Assembly (NCBI GenBank): GCA_038252405.1 | Contig: JBBSAJ010000010.1 | Coordinates: 1 to 64,000 of the forward strand | Direction of reading: 5' to 3' | DNA length: 64,000 nt | Source: DATCDE01 sp038252405 | Lineage (GTDB): Bacteria > Actinomycetota > Actinomycetes > Prado026 | Shown: positions 18,305 through 25,994 of the stretch, in pieces | Numbering within the stretch: position 1 is the first letter of the stretch | Layout: every line of letters starts with the position of its first letter | The notes under the pieces: model-generated | The model's input: only the letters and a program-made list of their open reading frames with translations | The model's database searches: none | What the model was told of the DNA's origin: nothing | Position numbers and translations under genes: made by a program

Positions 18305-18685
18305 TCAGGCTGCCGGAGCGTTCCGGTCGGCCGGCAGCGCAGCGCGCGCCACCTCGACGAGGGTGCTGAACGCCGCGGCGTCGTTCACCGCGAGCTCGGC
18401 CAGCATCCGCCGGTCGACCTCGACCTCGGCGGCCTTCAGCCCCTGGATGAAGCGGTTGTACGTCATGTCGTTCGCGCGGGCCGCCGCGTTGATGCGGGTG
18501 ATCCACAGCTGCCGGAAGTCGCCCTTGCGCTTCTTCCGGTCGCGGTAGCTGTAGACCATGGAGTGGGTGACCTGCTCCTTGGCCTTGCGGTACAAGCGGG
18601 ACCGCTGACCGCGGTACCCGCTTGCGCGCTCGAGCATGTCCCGGCGCTTCTTCTGGGCGTTGACCGCCCTCTTCACGCGTGCCAC
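18305..18685 (-). CDS. rplT: 50S ribosomal protein L20
   Basis: A 126-residue basic protein that binds 23S rRNA early in large-subunit assembly. It starts with the family pattern MARVKRAVNAQKKRR and has the YRKAKEQVTHS and DFRQLWITRINAAAR segments. The C-terminal tail, rich in Ala, is a little longer than usual. It lies 54 bases after rpmI in the classic infC-rpmI-rplT order. Confidence 0.98.
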   Translation of the reverse strand: MARVKRAVNAQKKRRDMLERASGYRGQRSRLYRKAKEQVTHSMVYSYRDRKKRKGDFRQLWITRINAAARANDMTYNRFIQGLKAAEVEVDRRMLAELAVNDAAAFSTLVEVARAALPADRNAPAA

Positions 18686-18739
18686 GTGGTTCTCCTTGGT
18701 GGTGCGACGCCCAGACCGGGGCGTCAGCGTCGGGGTTTG

Positions 18740-18934
18740 TCAGCGCCCGAGCAGGCGCTTGACCTTCTTGACATCGGCCGGAGCCGTGACGACGTCGGCT
18801 GCCAGCCGACGGGTGCGGTCGGAGCCCTTGCCCTCAAGCAGGTGCCGCCGGTTCGCCTGCTCGCGCATGACCTTGCCGGAACCGGTGATCCGGAACCGCT
18901 TCTTGGTCCCGCTGTGGGTCTTGTTCTTCGGCAT
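18740..18934 (-). CDS. rpmI: 50S ribosomal protein L35
   Basis: A 64-residue, strongly basic protein of the large ribosomal subunit. The N-terminus MPKNKTHSGTKKRFRITG and the C-terminal DVKKVKRLLGR are family hallmarks, which fix the ATG at 18934; a longer in-frame extension upstream is not used. Between infC (67 bases) and rplT. Confidence 0.98.
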   Translation of the reverse strand: MPKNKTHSGTKKRFRITGSGKVMREQANRRHLLEGKGSDRTRRLAADVVTAPADVKKVKRLLGR

Positions 18935-19001
18935 GCCGCCGCTTCTCCTCGTCGGTTGCGGCCCCGGTCGGTGACCGGCGCGCTCGGGTGGTGCTGCTTG
19001 C

Positions 19002-19646
19002 TCAGCTCTCGGTGCTGCTCGCTGGGGTCTCGTCGACCAGGTCGTCGACCAAATCGTCGACCGACCCATCCGGCTCGGCGTCGCCGCGACGGCGCCGCTC
19101 GGCGTCCCGCCGGGCCTCCGCCTGCGCCTCGGCCTTCTTCCGGACCGGCCCCAGGACCATCACCATGTTGCGGCCGTCCTGCTTCGGCGAGGACTCCACG
19201 AACCCGAGGTCCGAGACGTCCTCCGCCAGCCGCTGCAGCAGCCGGAACCCCAGCTCGGGGCGGGACTGCTCGCGTCCGCGGAACATGATGGTGATCTTGA
19301 CTTTGTCCCCGGCCTTGAGGAACCGGACGACGTGACCCTTCTTGGTCTCGTAGTCGTGCGGGTCGATCTTGGGCCGGAGCTTCATCTCCTTGATGACCGT
19401 GTTGACCTGCTTCTTGCGGTCCTCACGGGCCTTCATGGCCGACTCGTACTTGAACTTGCCGAAGTCCATGAGCTTGCAGACCGGCGGCTTGGCCATGGGG
19501 GCCACCTCGACCAGGTCGAGGTCGGACTCCTGGGCCAGTCGCAGCGCATCCTCGATGCGCACGATGCCAACCTGCTCGCCGTTCGGACCCACGAGCCGGA
19601 CCTCGGGAACGCGGATCCGGTCGTTGATGCGGGGCTCGACGCTGAT
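19002..19646 (-). CDS. infC: Translation initiation factor IF-3 (ATC start)
   Basis: Binds the 30S subunit and checks start-codon/initiator-tRNA pairing. The conserved protein starts just before EPRINDRIRVPEVRL; the codon in the right place is ATC at 19644-19646, preceded at 4 bases by a GAGGAGG ribosome binding site. There is no ATG, GTG or TTG at this place, and a far upstream ATG would put the attenuator hairpin inside the coding region. Rare AUU/AUC starts in infC are well known and let IF-3 limit its own translation. The 214-residue product includes an acidic/basic C-terminal tail beyond the core. First gene of the infC-rpmI-rplT block. Confidence 0.95.
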   Translation of the reverse strand: MSVEPRINDRIRVPEVRLVGPNGEQVGIVRIEDALRLAQESDLDLVEVAPMAKPPVCKLMDFGKFKYESAMKAREDRKKQVNTVIKEMKLRPKIDPHDYETKKGHVVRFLKAGDKVKITIMFRGREQSRPELGFRLLQRLAEDVSDLGFVESSPKQDGRNMVMVLGPVRKKAEAQAEARRDAERRRRGDAEPDGSVDDLVDDLVDETPASSTES

Positions 19647-19691
19647 GGGGCCTCCTCGGGTAGCGGACCGTGCCGACCCCGGGAACGGGAA

Positions 19692-19722
19692 AGGGCCCGT
19701 GCCTGACGCAGGCGAGGGCCCT
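19692..19722 (-). promoter_or_regulatory. Candidate attenuator hairpin in the infC leader
   Basis: On the minus strand AGGGCCC and GGGCCCT form the outer stem, with GCCTG / CAGGC stacked inside and a three-base loop. TTT follows the stem, then a mixed C/T stretch. It lies 46 bases upstream of the infC start. Similar GC-rich stems in front of infC in other actinomycetes suggest transcriptional attenuation or L20-type feedback; the mechanism is inferred. Confidence 0.55.
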
Positions 19723-19899
19723 GATCCCGGGCAGCGACCGTGGCCGGCCGACGGCCGGTACGGCACTGCGGGACGCCGAGACCTCCGACGTCCGGACCGG
19801 ACCCGGCGACGCTTGGGGACGTGCCGGGTGGGAGGCGGGCCTCCGCTTGCGGACCGGAGTGCTGACGCACCCCGATCGGTCGTCTGTCAGGGTAGCAGG

Positions 19900-20271
19900 A
19901 TGAGCACCGAGGATCCGAACGCGTCCACCTCTGCCGGGACAGCCGCCCGCGACATCGCCGAGGTGCCGGCCGTCGAGGTGGTCTCCGCCGCCGCTTTGCA
20001 CCTGATGAGCGCAGCCGCCGTCCAGTGCGGGCTGTCCGCTGCGGACGACCCGGGCGGCGCGCCACCCGCGGACCTGGCCGAGGCCCGGGTCCTCATCGAC
20101 GCCCTCGCCGGCCTGGTCACCGCGGCCGCACCGCACCTCGGCCACCACCACGCGGCCCCGCTGCGAGACGGCCTGCGCAGCCTGCAGCTGGCCTTCCGCG
20201 AGGCCTCCCCCTACCCCGACCCGCCCGGCGAGGGGCCAGGCGAGAAGCTCACCGGGCCGGTCTACCGCTGA
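19900..20271 (+). CDS. DUF1844-family protein
   Basis: A 123-residue protein of unknown function. After a variable N-terminal 25 residues it has the DUF1844 pattern: EVVSAAALHLMSAAAVQCGL, then DLAEARVLIDALAGLVTAAAPHLGHHHAAPLRDGLRSLQLAFREAS. The predicted fold is all-helical and cytoplasmic. The start is the ATG at 19900, with AGCAGG just upstream. Divergent from infC, which is the usual neighbour of this family in actinomycetes, so a tie to translation is plausible though unproven. Ends 7 bases from the aquaporin stop, convergent. Confidence 0.88.
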   Translation: MSTEDPNASTSAGTAARDIAEVPAVEVVSAAALHLMSAAAVQCGLSAADDPGGAPPADLAEARVLIDALAGLVTAAAPHLGHHHAAPLRDGLRSLQLAFREASPYPDPPGEGPGEKLTGPVYR

Positions 20272-20278
20272 GCCGGAC

Positions 20279-20956
20279 TCAGGCCGCGGGGTCCTTGCGC
20301 GCCACCTGGTAGACCAACGCGGCCAGCGCCCCGCCCACCAGCGGCGCCAGGATGAACAGCCACAGCTGGGACAGCGCGGTGCCGCCCTCGAACAGGGCCG
20401 GACCGAACGAGCGGGCCGGGTTGACCGAGGTCCCGGTCAACGGGATGCCCACCAGGTGGACGACCGCCAAGGCGGTCCCGATCGCCACACCGGCCAGAGC
20501 GGCGTTCCCGGCCCTGTCCGTGACCAGCAGGATCACCAGGACGAACAGCAGCGTGAGCACGGTCTCCACCACGAACGCGCCGGCCATGTTGATCCCGTGG
20601 CCCGTGCCGTAGCCATTGGTACCGAGCGCCCCAGTCTCGTCCGTGACGTCGAAGCTGGTGGTCATCAGCTTGAGCAGTGCGGCTGCCGCCGAAGCACCGA
20701 CGAGCTGAACGATCCAGTACGGCACCGCGTCGGTGACGCTCATCCGCCGGGACACCACCATGCCCATGGTCACCGCCGGGTTGACGTGGCAGCCGGAGAC
20801 CGGTCCGAACGCGTAGACGGCGAAGGTCAGCACCAGTCCGAACGCGAGGGCGACAGACAGCGGCCCGGCGGACTTGATGCCAGTGATCGCTGCGCCGACG
20901 GCGAGGAACACCAGGGCAAAGGTTCCGATGAACTCGGCGGTCAGCCTCCTGGCCAT
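20279..20956 (-). CDS. Aquaporin (MIP family)
   Basis: A 225-residue integral membrane channel with six helices and two half-helices. Both NPA boxes are intact: NPA at 59-61 (HVNPAVTMG) and NPA at 179-181 (SVNPARSFGPA). The Arg after the second NPA is the selectivity-filter Arg. The His-rich filter typical of water-selective AqpZ has HLVGIPLTGTS before the second box, in line with an AqpZ-like rather than a glycerol channel. Single gene, convergent with the DUF1844 gene; 84 bases separate it from the SseB-like gene. Confidence 0.93.
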   Translation of the reverse strand: MARRLTAEFIGTFALVFLAVGAAITGIKSAGPLSVALAFGLVLTFAVYAFGPVSGCHVNPAVTMGMVVSRRMSVTDAVPYWIVQLVGASAAAALLKLMTTSFDVTDETGALGTNGYGTGHGINMAGAFVVETVLTLLFVLVILLVTDRAGNAALAGVAIGTALAVVHLVGIPLTGTSVNPARSFGPALFEGGTALSQLWLFILAPLVGGALAALVYQVARKDPAA

Positions 20957-21040
20957 GAGCCACCCCTTCCGGTCGACGTCCGACGAAGATCAGCCTCCCA
21001 GCCGCCGACGCGGTCGGCCACTCGAACGCCTCGATTGTGG

Positions 21041-21748
21041 TCAGGACGAGGGGTCGGCCACGGCCAGGTCGAGGCCCCGGTCCAGCCGGGCCCGCAGCAC
21101 CGGGACGTCGGCCAGCCGAGCGGCCACGGCCTGCGCGAGCTCGAGCCCGTCCGCGGACCGCTCCGGCACCACCGTGACCAGCAGGTCCGCGTCGTCCGCC
21201 GGGCCGAGCGAGACGCTCGCCAGCCCGGGCAGCCCCTCGACCGCCTCGGCGACCGCCACGGCCACGACCGGGTCGGTGGACGGCGGCAGCCACCGCCGGC
21301 CCTCGGCCAACGCCAGCAGCAGCGACCCGGTGAGCGCCACCCGGTGCGGGCTGGCCGGGTCGACCAGCAGTGCGTCGCCGTCCTCGTCGAACACCCCGCG
21401 GGCCGCGTCCACCGCACGGAGCGGGAACGGGCGCGCCTGCGGGTCCCACTGCGCCAGCGCGGCCAACGAGGTGAACACCGGGACGCCGCGGCGGCCGTCC
21501 GGCGATCTCACCGTGACGGTGGCCAGGTGCGCGACCTTCTCCACAGCGCGCCCGGCCGCGTCGATCTGGGCCTCGTCCAGCCGGGCCACCACCGGGGCGA
21601 GCACCCGGGCGTCCAGCAGCGCGGCCACCACGGCGTCCACGCCGGCCCGCCCCTCGGCCGCCGCCGTCAGAGCGGCCAGCACGGTGGGCGACGCCGATCC
21701 GTCGTCCGCCCCGAACGGCGAGGACGGCGGCAGCGGGCGACCGGTCAC
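21041..21748 (-). CDS. SseB-family protein
   Basis: A 235-residue cytoplasmic protein with the SseB N-terminal domain at about residues 30-150: VVAALLDARVLAPVVA, then RRGVPVFTSLAALAQWDPQARP and DEDGDALLVDPASP. The C-terminal half is a second alpha/beta part, ending in a region with VTVVPERSADGLEL. Function is unknown; actinomycetes usually carry such genes near infC. Divergent from the MFS gene, 42 bases apart. Confidence 0.85.
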   Translation of the reverse strand: MTGRPLPPSSPFGADDGSASPTVLAALTAAAEGRAGVDAVVAALLDARVLAPVVARLDEAQIDAAGRAVEKVAHLATVTVRSPDGRRGVPVFTSLAALAQWDPQARPFPLRAVDAARGVFDEDGDALLVDPASPHRVALTGSLLLALAEGRRWLPPSTDPVVAVAVAEAVEGLPGLASVSLGPADDADLLVTVVPERSADGLELAQAVAARLADVPVLRARLDRGLDLAVADPSS

Positions 21749-21790
21749 CGCGTCACGCTAGCCGGGCCACCCGTCTGCGACGATGCGCGG

Positions 21791-22996
21791 GTGGGCAGCC
21801 AGGCAGCAACGGGAGAGGGCACCGCCGCCGGCGCGCTGCGCCCCGGCCTGCTGCTGGCCGCGTTGCTGCTGGTCGCGCTCAACCTCCGTGCGGCGCTCGC
21901 GTCGATCCCGCCGCTGGTCCCGACCATCGAGGCGGACCTCGGCCTGAGCGGTGCCACCGCCGGTGCGCTCACGACGCTGCCGGTGCTGTGCATGGGACTG
22001 TTCGCGCCGCCCGCGCACCGGATGGCCCAGCGGTTCGGCCGGGAGGCCGCCATCGCGCTGGCGCTCGTGCTGCTGCTGGCCGGGTTCGCGCTGCGGCTCG
22101 CGGGGTCGTTCGCGCCCGCGCTGTTCGTCGCGGTGCTGCTCGGCGGGGTCGGGATCGCGGTGGCCGGCACCGTGCTGCCGGGCGTCGTCAAGGAGTTCTT
22201 CCCCGAGCGGTCCGGCACCGTCACCGGGTTCTACCTGGCCGCCATGATGGTCGGGGCCACCGCCGCGTCGGCGCTCGCGGTGCCGCTGGCCGCGACGCTG
22301 GGCTCATGGCAGGCCTCGATCGCCTCGTGGGGCATCCTCGCCGTGGTCGCACTGGCGGCCTGGCTGCCGGTGCTGCGCAGGGTCAACGAGCGCGAGGGCG
22401 AGGAGGCCGAGGCCGCCACCCATGGGCTGCCCTGGCGCAGCCGCACCGCCTGGCTGGTGGCCGCCTACCTCACCGCGAACTCGGTGCTGTTCTACTCGCT
22501 GCTGGCCTGGATCGCCCCGGCCTACGAGTCGTTCGGCTGGACCGCCGAGCGGTCCGGGCTGCTGCTCGCCGAGTTCAGCGTGGTGCAGCTGCTGTCGGCG
22601 CTGACCATCCCGATCGCCGCCGACCGGATGCCGGACCGCCGTCCACTGTTCGGGCTGGTCGTCGGGATGGCCGTCGTCGGTCTGGTGGTCGTCACCTGGG
22701 TGCCGATGGGGGCGCCGTGGGTCTGGATCGCGATCCTCGGCTATGGGCTCGGCGGTGGGTTCACCCTCGGGCTGGCCCTGCTCGTCGACTATGCGCCCGA
22801 CCCCAGCCAGTCGGCCGGGCTGTCCGCGATGGCTTTCCTGGTCTCCTACACGATCGCCGCGGCCGGGCCGCTCCTGCTCGGTGCGCTGCGCGACGCCACC
22901 GGCGGCTTCCGGGTGCCGTTCCTGCTGCTGCTGGTGACCGGCGTCCTCCAGCTGGGCCTGGTCACTCGGTTGAGGCCGGGCCGCTCGGTGGCCTGA
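21791..22996 (+). CDS. MFS transporter, CynX/NimT type
   Basis: A 401-residue, 12-helix major facilitator. The N-terminal LVALNLRAALASIPPLVPTIEADLGLS is characteristic of the cyanate/nitroimidazole transporter subgroup (CynX/NimT/YeaN). The GTG at 21791 is the first good in-frame start; an ATG a few bases earlier is out of frame. Substrate cannot be told; members move small anions or drugs. The last 35 bases overlap the convergent MobA-like gene, so the two transcripts are complementary at their 3' ends. Confidence 0.88.
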   Translation: MGSQAATGEGTAAGALRPGLLLAALLLVALNLRAALASIPPLVPTIEADLGLSGATAGALTTLPVLCMGLFAPPAHRMAQRFGREAAIALALVLLLAGFALRLAGSFAPALFVAVLLGGVGIAVAGTVLPGVVKEFFPERSGTVTGFYLAAMMVGATAASALAVPLAATLGSWQASIASWGILAVVALAAWLPVLRRVNEREGEEAEAATHGLPWRSRTAWLVAAYLTANSVLFYSLLAWIAPAYESFGWTAERSGLLLAEFSVVQLLSALTIPIAADRMPDRRPLFGLVVGMAVVGLVVVTWVPMGAPWVWIAILGYGLGGGFTLGLALLVDYAPDPSQSAGLSAMAFLVSYTIAAAGPLLLGALRDATGGFRVPFLLLLVTGVLQLGLVTRLRPGRSVA

Positions 22997-23759
22997 TCCG
23001 GACCACCCCGCGGTCCAGGTCGACGTCCATCGGCTCGCCCTCACCCTGTTCGTCCCGCCGGAACGCCTCGGCCTGCCGCTCCTCGACGGCGGCCCGCGCG
23101 GACGCACCGCCGTAGAACGCCCCGAACTCGGCCATCCCCGCGCCCAGCGCCCCCCCGGCCGACCCGGCCCCGGCGCCGATCCGGCGCAGGATGCCGCGCC
23201 CCGCGAGCTCCTCGGGGGTGTCCGCGTCGCTGGCGTCGCCGGCGTCGTCGCAGTCGACCTCCCCGACGTCGGCTGCGTGCGCGGCCAGGTAGGGCCGCGC
23301 TCCCACGTCCCCCACTGCCAGCTCGGCCACCCCGGCCCAGTGCCCCCGACCGAGCAGCACCGGGTGCGCCCGCTGCCCGTCGTACGTCGCGACCGCGAGC
23401 ACCGCAGCCGGGTCGTCACCCGCGGCGGCCAGCACCCGGCGCACGGCGGCCGGCAGCAGGCCGGGCTGGTCCACGAGCGTGACCACCGCGGCGTCCACGG
23501 TGTCCGACAGCGCGGCCAGACCGGCGCGCAGCGACGACCCCATCCCGCTCGCCCACTCGGGGTTCACCACCACCTGGTCGGCCCCGGGCACCTCGACGAC
23601 CGCGGCCCCGAGGACGACGACCACGGGGTCGCAGCCGCCGAGGCGCAGCACCCGCACCGCCCGGTCGACCAGCCGCTCGCCGTCCAGCTCGGCCACCGCC
23701 TTGGGTCCGCCGAACCGGCTGCCCTCCCCCGCCGCGAGCAGCACTCCGGCGACGCTCAC
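22962..23759 (-). CDS. MobA-like nucleotidyltransferase with an unusual C-terminal extension
   Basis: Residues 1-190 are a MobA/MocA-type nucleotidyltransferase domain: LLAAGEGSRFGGPKA is the nucleotide-binding loop, VVNPEWASGMGSSLRAGL and VTLVDQPGL carry the Asp that binds the metal. Such enzymes attach CMP or GMP to molybdopterin. The last 70 residues are separate: a Gly/Ala hinge, then GMAEFGAFYGGASARAAVEERQ and a VDLDRGVVRIRP ending that recalls the small actinobacterial DUF6191 proteins. GTG start at 23759 overlaps the xdhC stop by 4 bases. Last gene of the MoxR-VWA-XdhC cassette. Confidence 0.85.
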   Translation of the reverse strand: MSVAGVLLAAGEGSRFGGPKAVAELDGERLVDRAVRVLRLGGCDPVVVVLGAAVVEVPGADQVVVNPEWASGMGSSLRAGLAALSDTVDAAVVTLVDQPGLLPAAVRRVLAAAGDDPAAVLAVATYDGQRAHPVLLGRGHWAGVAELAVGDVGARPYLAAHAADVGEVDCDDAGDASDADTPEELAGRGILRRIGAGAGSAGGALGAGMAEFGAFYGGASARAAVEERQAEAFRRDEQGEGEPMDVDLDRGVVRIRPPSGPASTE

Positions 23760-24862
23760 CGCTCCGCCCCGGGGTGGATCGGCCCGTCCACCGAGCCCAG
23801 CCGCGACCCGGTGCCGCCCCAGTGCGCCGCGATGATCTCGGCGGCGATCGAGACGGCGGTCTCCTCCGGGGTGCGGGCACCGATGTCCAGCCCGATCGGC
23901 GAGGACAGCCGGGCCAGCTCGTCGTCGGTGAGCCCGGCCTCGCGCAGCCGGGCCAGCCGGTCCTCGTGGGTGCGCCGGCTGCCCATGGCCCCGATGTAGG
24001 TGGCCGGCGTGCGCAGCGCCACCTCGAGAAGAGGCACGTCGAACTTCGGGTCGTGGGTGAGCACGCAGATCACCGTGCGCGCGTCCACCTGGACGCCGGA
24101 CAGGTACCGGTGCGGCCACTCCACGACGACCTCGTCGGCGTCCGGGAACCGCTTGGTCGTGGCGAACACCGGGCGGGCGTCGCACACGGTCACGTGGTAG
24201 CCGAGGAACCGGCCGATCCGGGCCACCGCTCCGGCGAAGTCGATCGCGCCGAAGACCAGCAGGAGCGGCGGCGGGGCGTACGACTGGACGAACACGGCCA
24301 GCTCGTCGCCGCGGCGCTCGCCGTCCGCGCCGTAGTGCAGGAAGCCGGTACGCCCGGCCTCGAGCAGGCCGCGGACGTCGTCCGTCACCGCGTGCTCGAG
24401 CCGCTGGGAGCCGAGCTCGCCGGAGGCCCGGTCCGGCCAGACCACCCGTTTGGCGCCCAGCCGGCCCGGCCCGTCGACGATCGTGGCCACCGCGACCGGC
24501 TCCCGACGCTCGATCGAGGCGATCACCTCGGGCAGCTGCGGCCAGGTCTGCTCCGACACCGCCTCGACGAACACGTCGAGGATCCCGCCGCAGGTCAGCC
24601 CGACGGCGAACGCGTCGTCGTCGCTGACTCCGTACCGCTGCAGCACCGGGCGGCCGCTGGCCATGACCTCCTGGGCCAGGTCGTAGACCGCGCCCTCGAC
24701 GCAGCCGCCGCTCACGCTGCCGACCGCCTCGCCGGACGCCGACACGGCCATCGACGCGCCCGCCGGGCGGGGCGCGGACTTCCAGGTCCGCACGACGGTG
24801 GCCAGCCCGAAGCTGCCGCCCTCGTCGTACAGCCGACGGATGTCGGCGATCACCTCACGCAT
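23756..24862 (-). CDS. XdhC/CoxF-family molybdenum cofactor protein
   Basis: A 368-residue protein of the XdhC family, which binds the molybdenum cofactor, helps sulfurate it and inserts it into xanthine-dehydrogenase/CO-dehydrogenase-type enzymes. The N-terminal domain shows GLATVVRTWKSAPRPAGASMAV, GSVSGGCVEGAVYD and GLTCGGILDVFVE, whose Cys residues are conserved. The C-terminal Rossmann-like domain has LLVFGAIDFAGAVARIG and the YIGAMGSRRTHEDR signature. ATG start at 24862 overlaps the VWA gene by 8 bases. Confidence 0.92.
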   Translation of the reverse strand: MREVIADIRRLYDEGGSFGLATVVRTWKSAPRPAGASMAVSASGEAVGSVSGGCVEGAVYDLAQEVMASGRPVLQRYGVSDDDAFAVGLTCGGILDVFVEAVSEQTWPQLPEVIASIERREPVAVATIVDGPGRLGAKRVVWPDRASGELGSQRLEHAVTDDVRGLLEAGRTGFLHYGADGERRGDELAVFVQSYAPPPLLLVFGAIDFAGAVARIGRFLGYHVTVCDARPVFATTKRFPDADEVVVEWPHRYLSGVQVDARTVICVLTHDPKFDVPLLEVALRTPATYIGAMGSRRTHEDRLARLREAGLTDDELARLSSPIGLDIGARTPEETAVSIAAEIIAAHWGGTGSRLGSVDGPIHPGAER

Positions 24863-25994
24863 CGACGGACCCTCCCTGGGAGATCAGCGCACCCAGCCGC
24901 TCGAACGCGGCCAGGCTGTGCCCCTCGACGAAGTCATCGACCCACGGCAGTGCCGTGGCCATCCCCGCGGTGAGCGGCGCGAACCCCTCCCGGGCCTTGT
25001 GCGGGTTGACCCAGACCACCCGGTGGGCCAACCGGTGCAGCCGGTGCATCTGCTCACCCAGCAGCGTGGGGTCGCCGCGCTCCCAGCCGTCGGACACGAC
25101 CACGACGACCGCCCCGCGGGCCGCCCCCCGCTGGCCGTACCGGTCGAGGAAGGCCTTCAGCTCCTCGCCCAGCCGGGTGCCGCCGCTCCAGTCCGGGACG
25201 ACGGACGACACGGCGGCCATGGCGGCGTCCGGGTCGGTGGCCGCCATCTCCCTGGTCACCCGGGTCAGCCGGGTGCCGATGGTGAACGCCTCGGTCCGGG
25301 GCCGCTGCCGCACGCAGGCGTGCGCGAACCGCAGCACCGCGTCGGCGTACGGCGCCATCGACCCGCTCACGTCGACGAGCAGGACCACCCGCCGGGCCCG
25401 CCGGGTGCGGTGCTGGCGGCGCAGCCGGGCCGGCTCGCCACCCCGCTCGAGCATCGCCCGGACGGTGCGCCGCGGGTCCAGCGGGCCGTGCCGGTCCGGG
25501 ACCAGCCGGCGGGACGGCCGCAGCGGCGCGGGCGATCGCAGCAGGGCGATCATCCGGCGCACCTCGTCCCGCTCGGCCGGGGTCAGCCGGGCGACGTCCC
25601 GGTGCCGCAGCACCTCGGCCGGGCTGGCGGTGGCGGCCCGGCTCGGGTCGGTGTCCGGCCGGTCACCCGCGGTGGCGTCCACGGGCATCGCCACCTCGCG
25701 GCGCACCTCGGTGCGCGGCACCGGACGCATCGGCGGGGGGACCTCGCCGCCGAACCACGCGGTGAACGCCGCGTCGTAGCGGGGCAGGTCGTCCGGGCCG
25801 GAGCACAGCGTCAGCCGCCCGGCCCAGTACACGTCGTCACGGCGGCACACGCCCAGCTCGCCCAGCGCCGCGACCATGGCCTGGACCCGGTCCGGGCCGG
25901 CGGCCACGCCGGCCGCGCGCAGGGTGCGGGCGAAGCCCACCAGGGTATCGAGGACCGTCTCCGCGCCGGCGGACGCGCTCACGGCGGCGCTCAC
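24855..25994 (-). CDS. VWA-domain protein, CoxE type
   Basis: A 379-residue cytoplasmic protein. The C-terminal von Willebrand A domain has an intact metal site: VLLVDVSGSMAPY (DxSxS) at about residue 208, a Thr in WSGGTRLGEEL and an Asp in VVSDGWERGD. The N-terminal half is helical and matches the CoxE layout. CoxE works with the MoxR ATPase CoxD in building the active site of aerobic CO dehydrogenase. The GTG at 25994 overlaps the ATPase stop by 4 bases; a second GTG four codons on is possible. Confidence 0.9.
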   Translation of the reverse strand: MSAAVSASAGAETVLDTLVGFARTLRAAGVAAGPDRVQAMVAALGELGVCRRDDVYWAGRLTLCSGPDDLPRYDAAFTAWFGGEVPPPMRPVPRTEVRREVAMPVDATAGDRPDTDPSRAATASPAEVLRHRDVARLTPAERDEVRRMIALLRSPAPLRPSRRLVPDRHGPLDPRRTVRAMLERGGEPARLRRQHRTRRARRVVLLVDVSGSMAPYADAVLRFAHACVRQRPRTEAFTIGTRLTRVTREMAATDPDAAMAAVSSVVPDWSGGTRLGEELKAFLDRYGQRGAARGAVVVVVSDGWERGDPTLLGEQMHRLHRLAHRVVWVNPHKAREGFAPLTAGMATALPWVDDFVEGHSLAAFERLGALISQGGSVDA

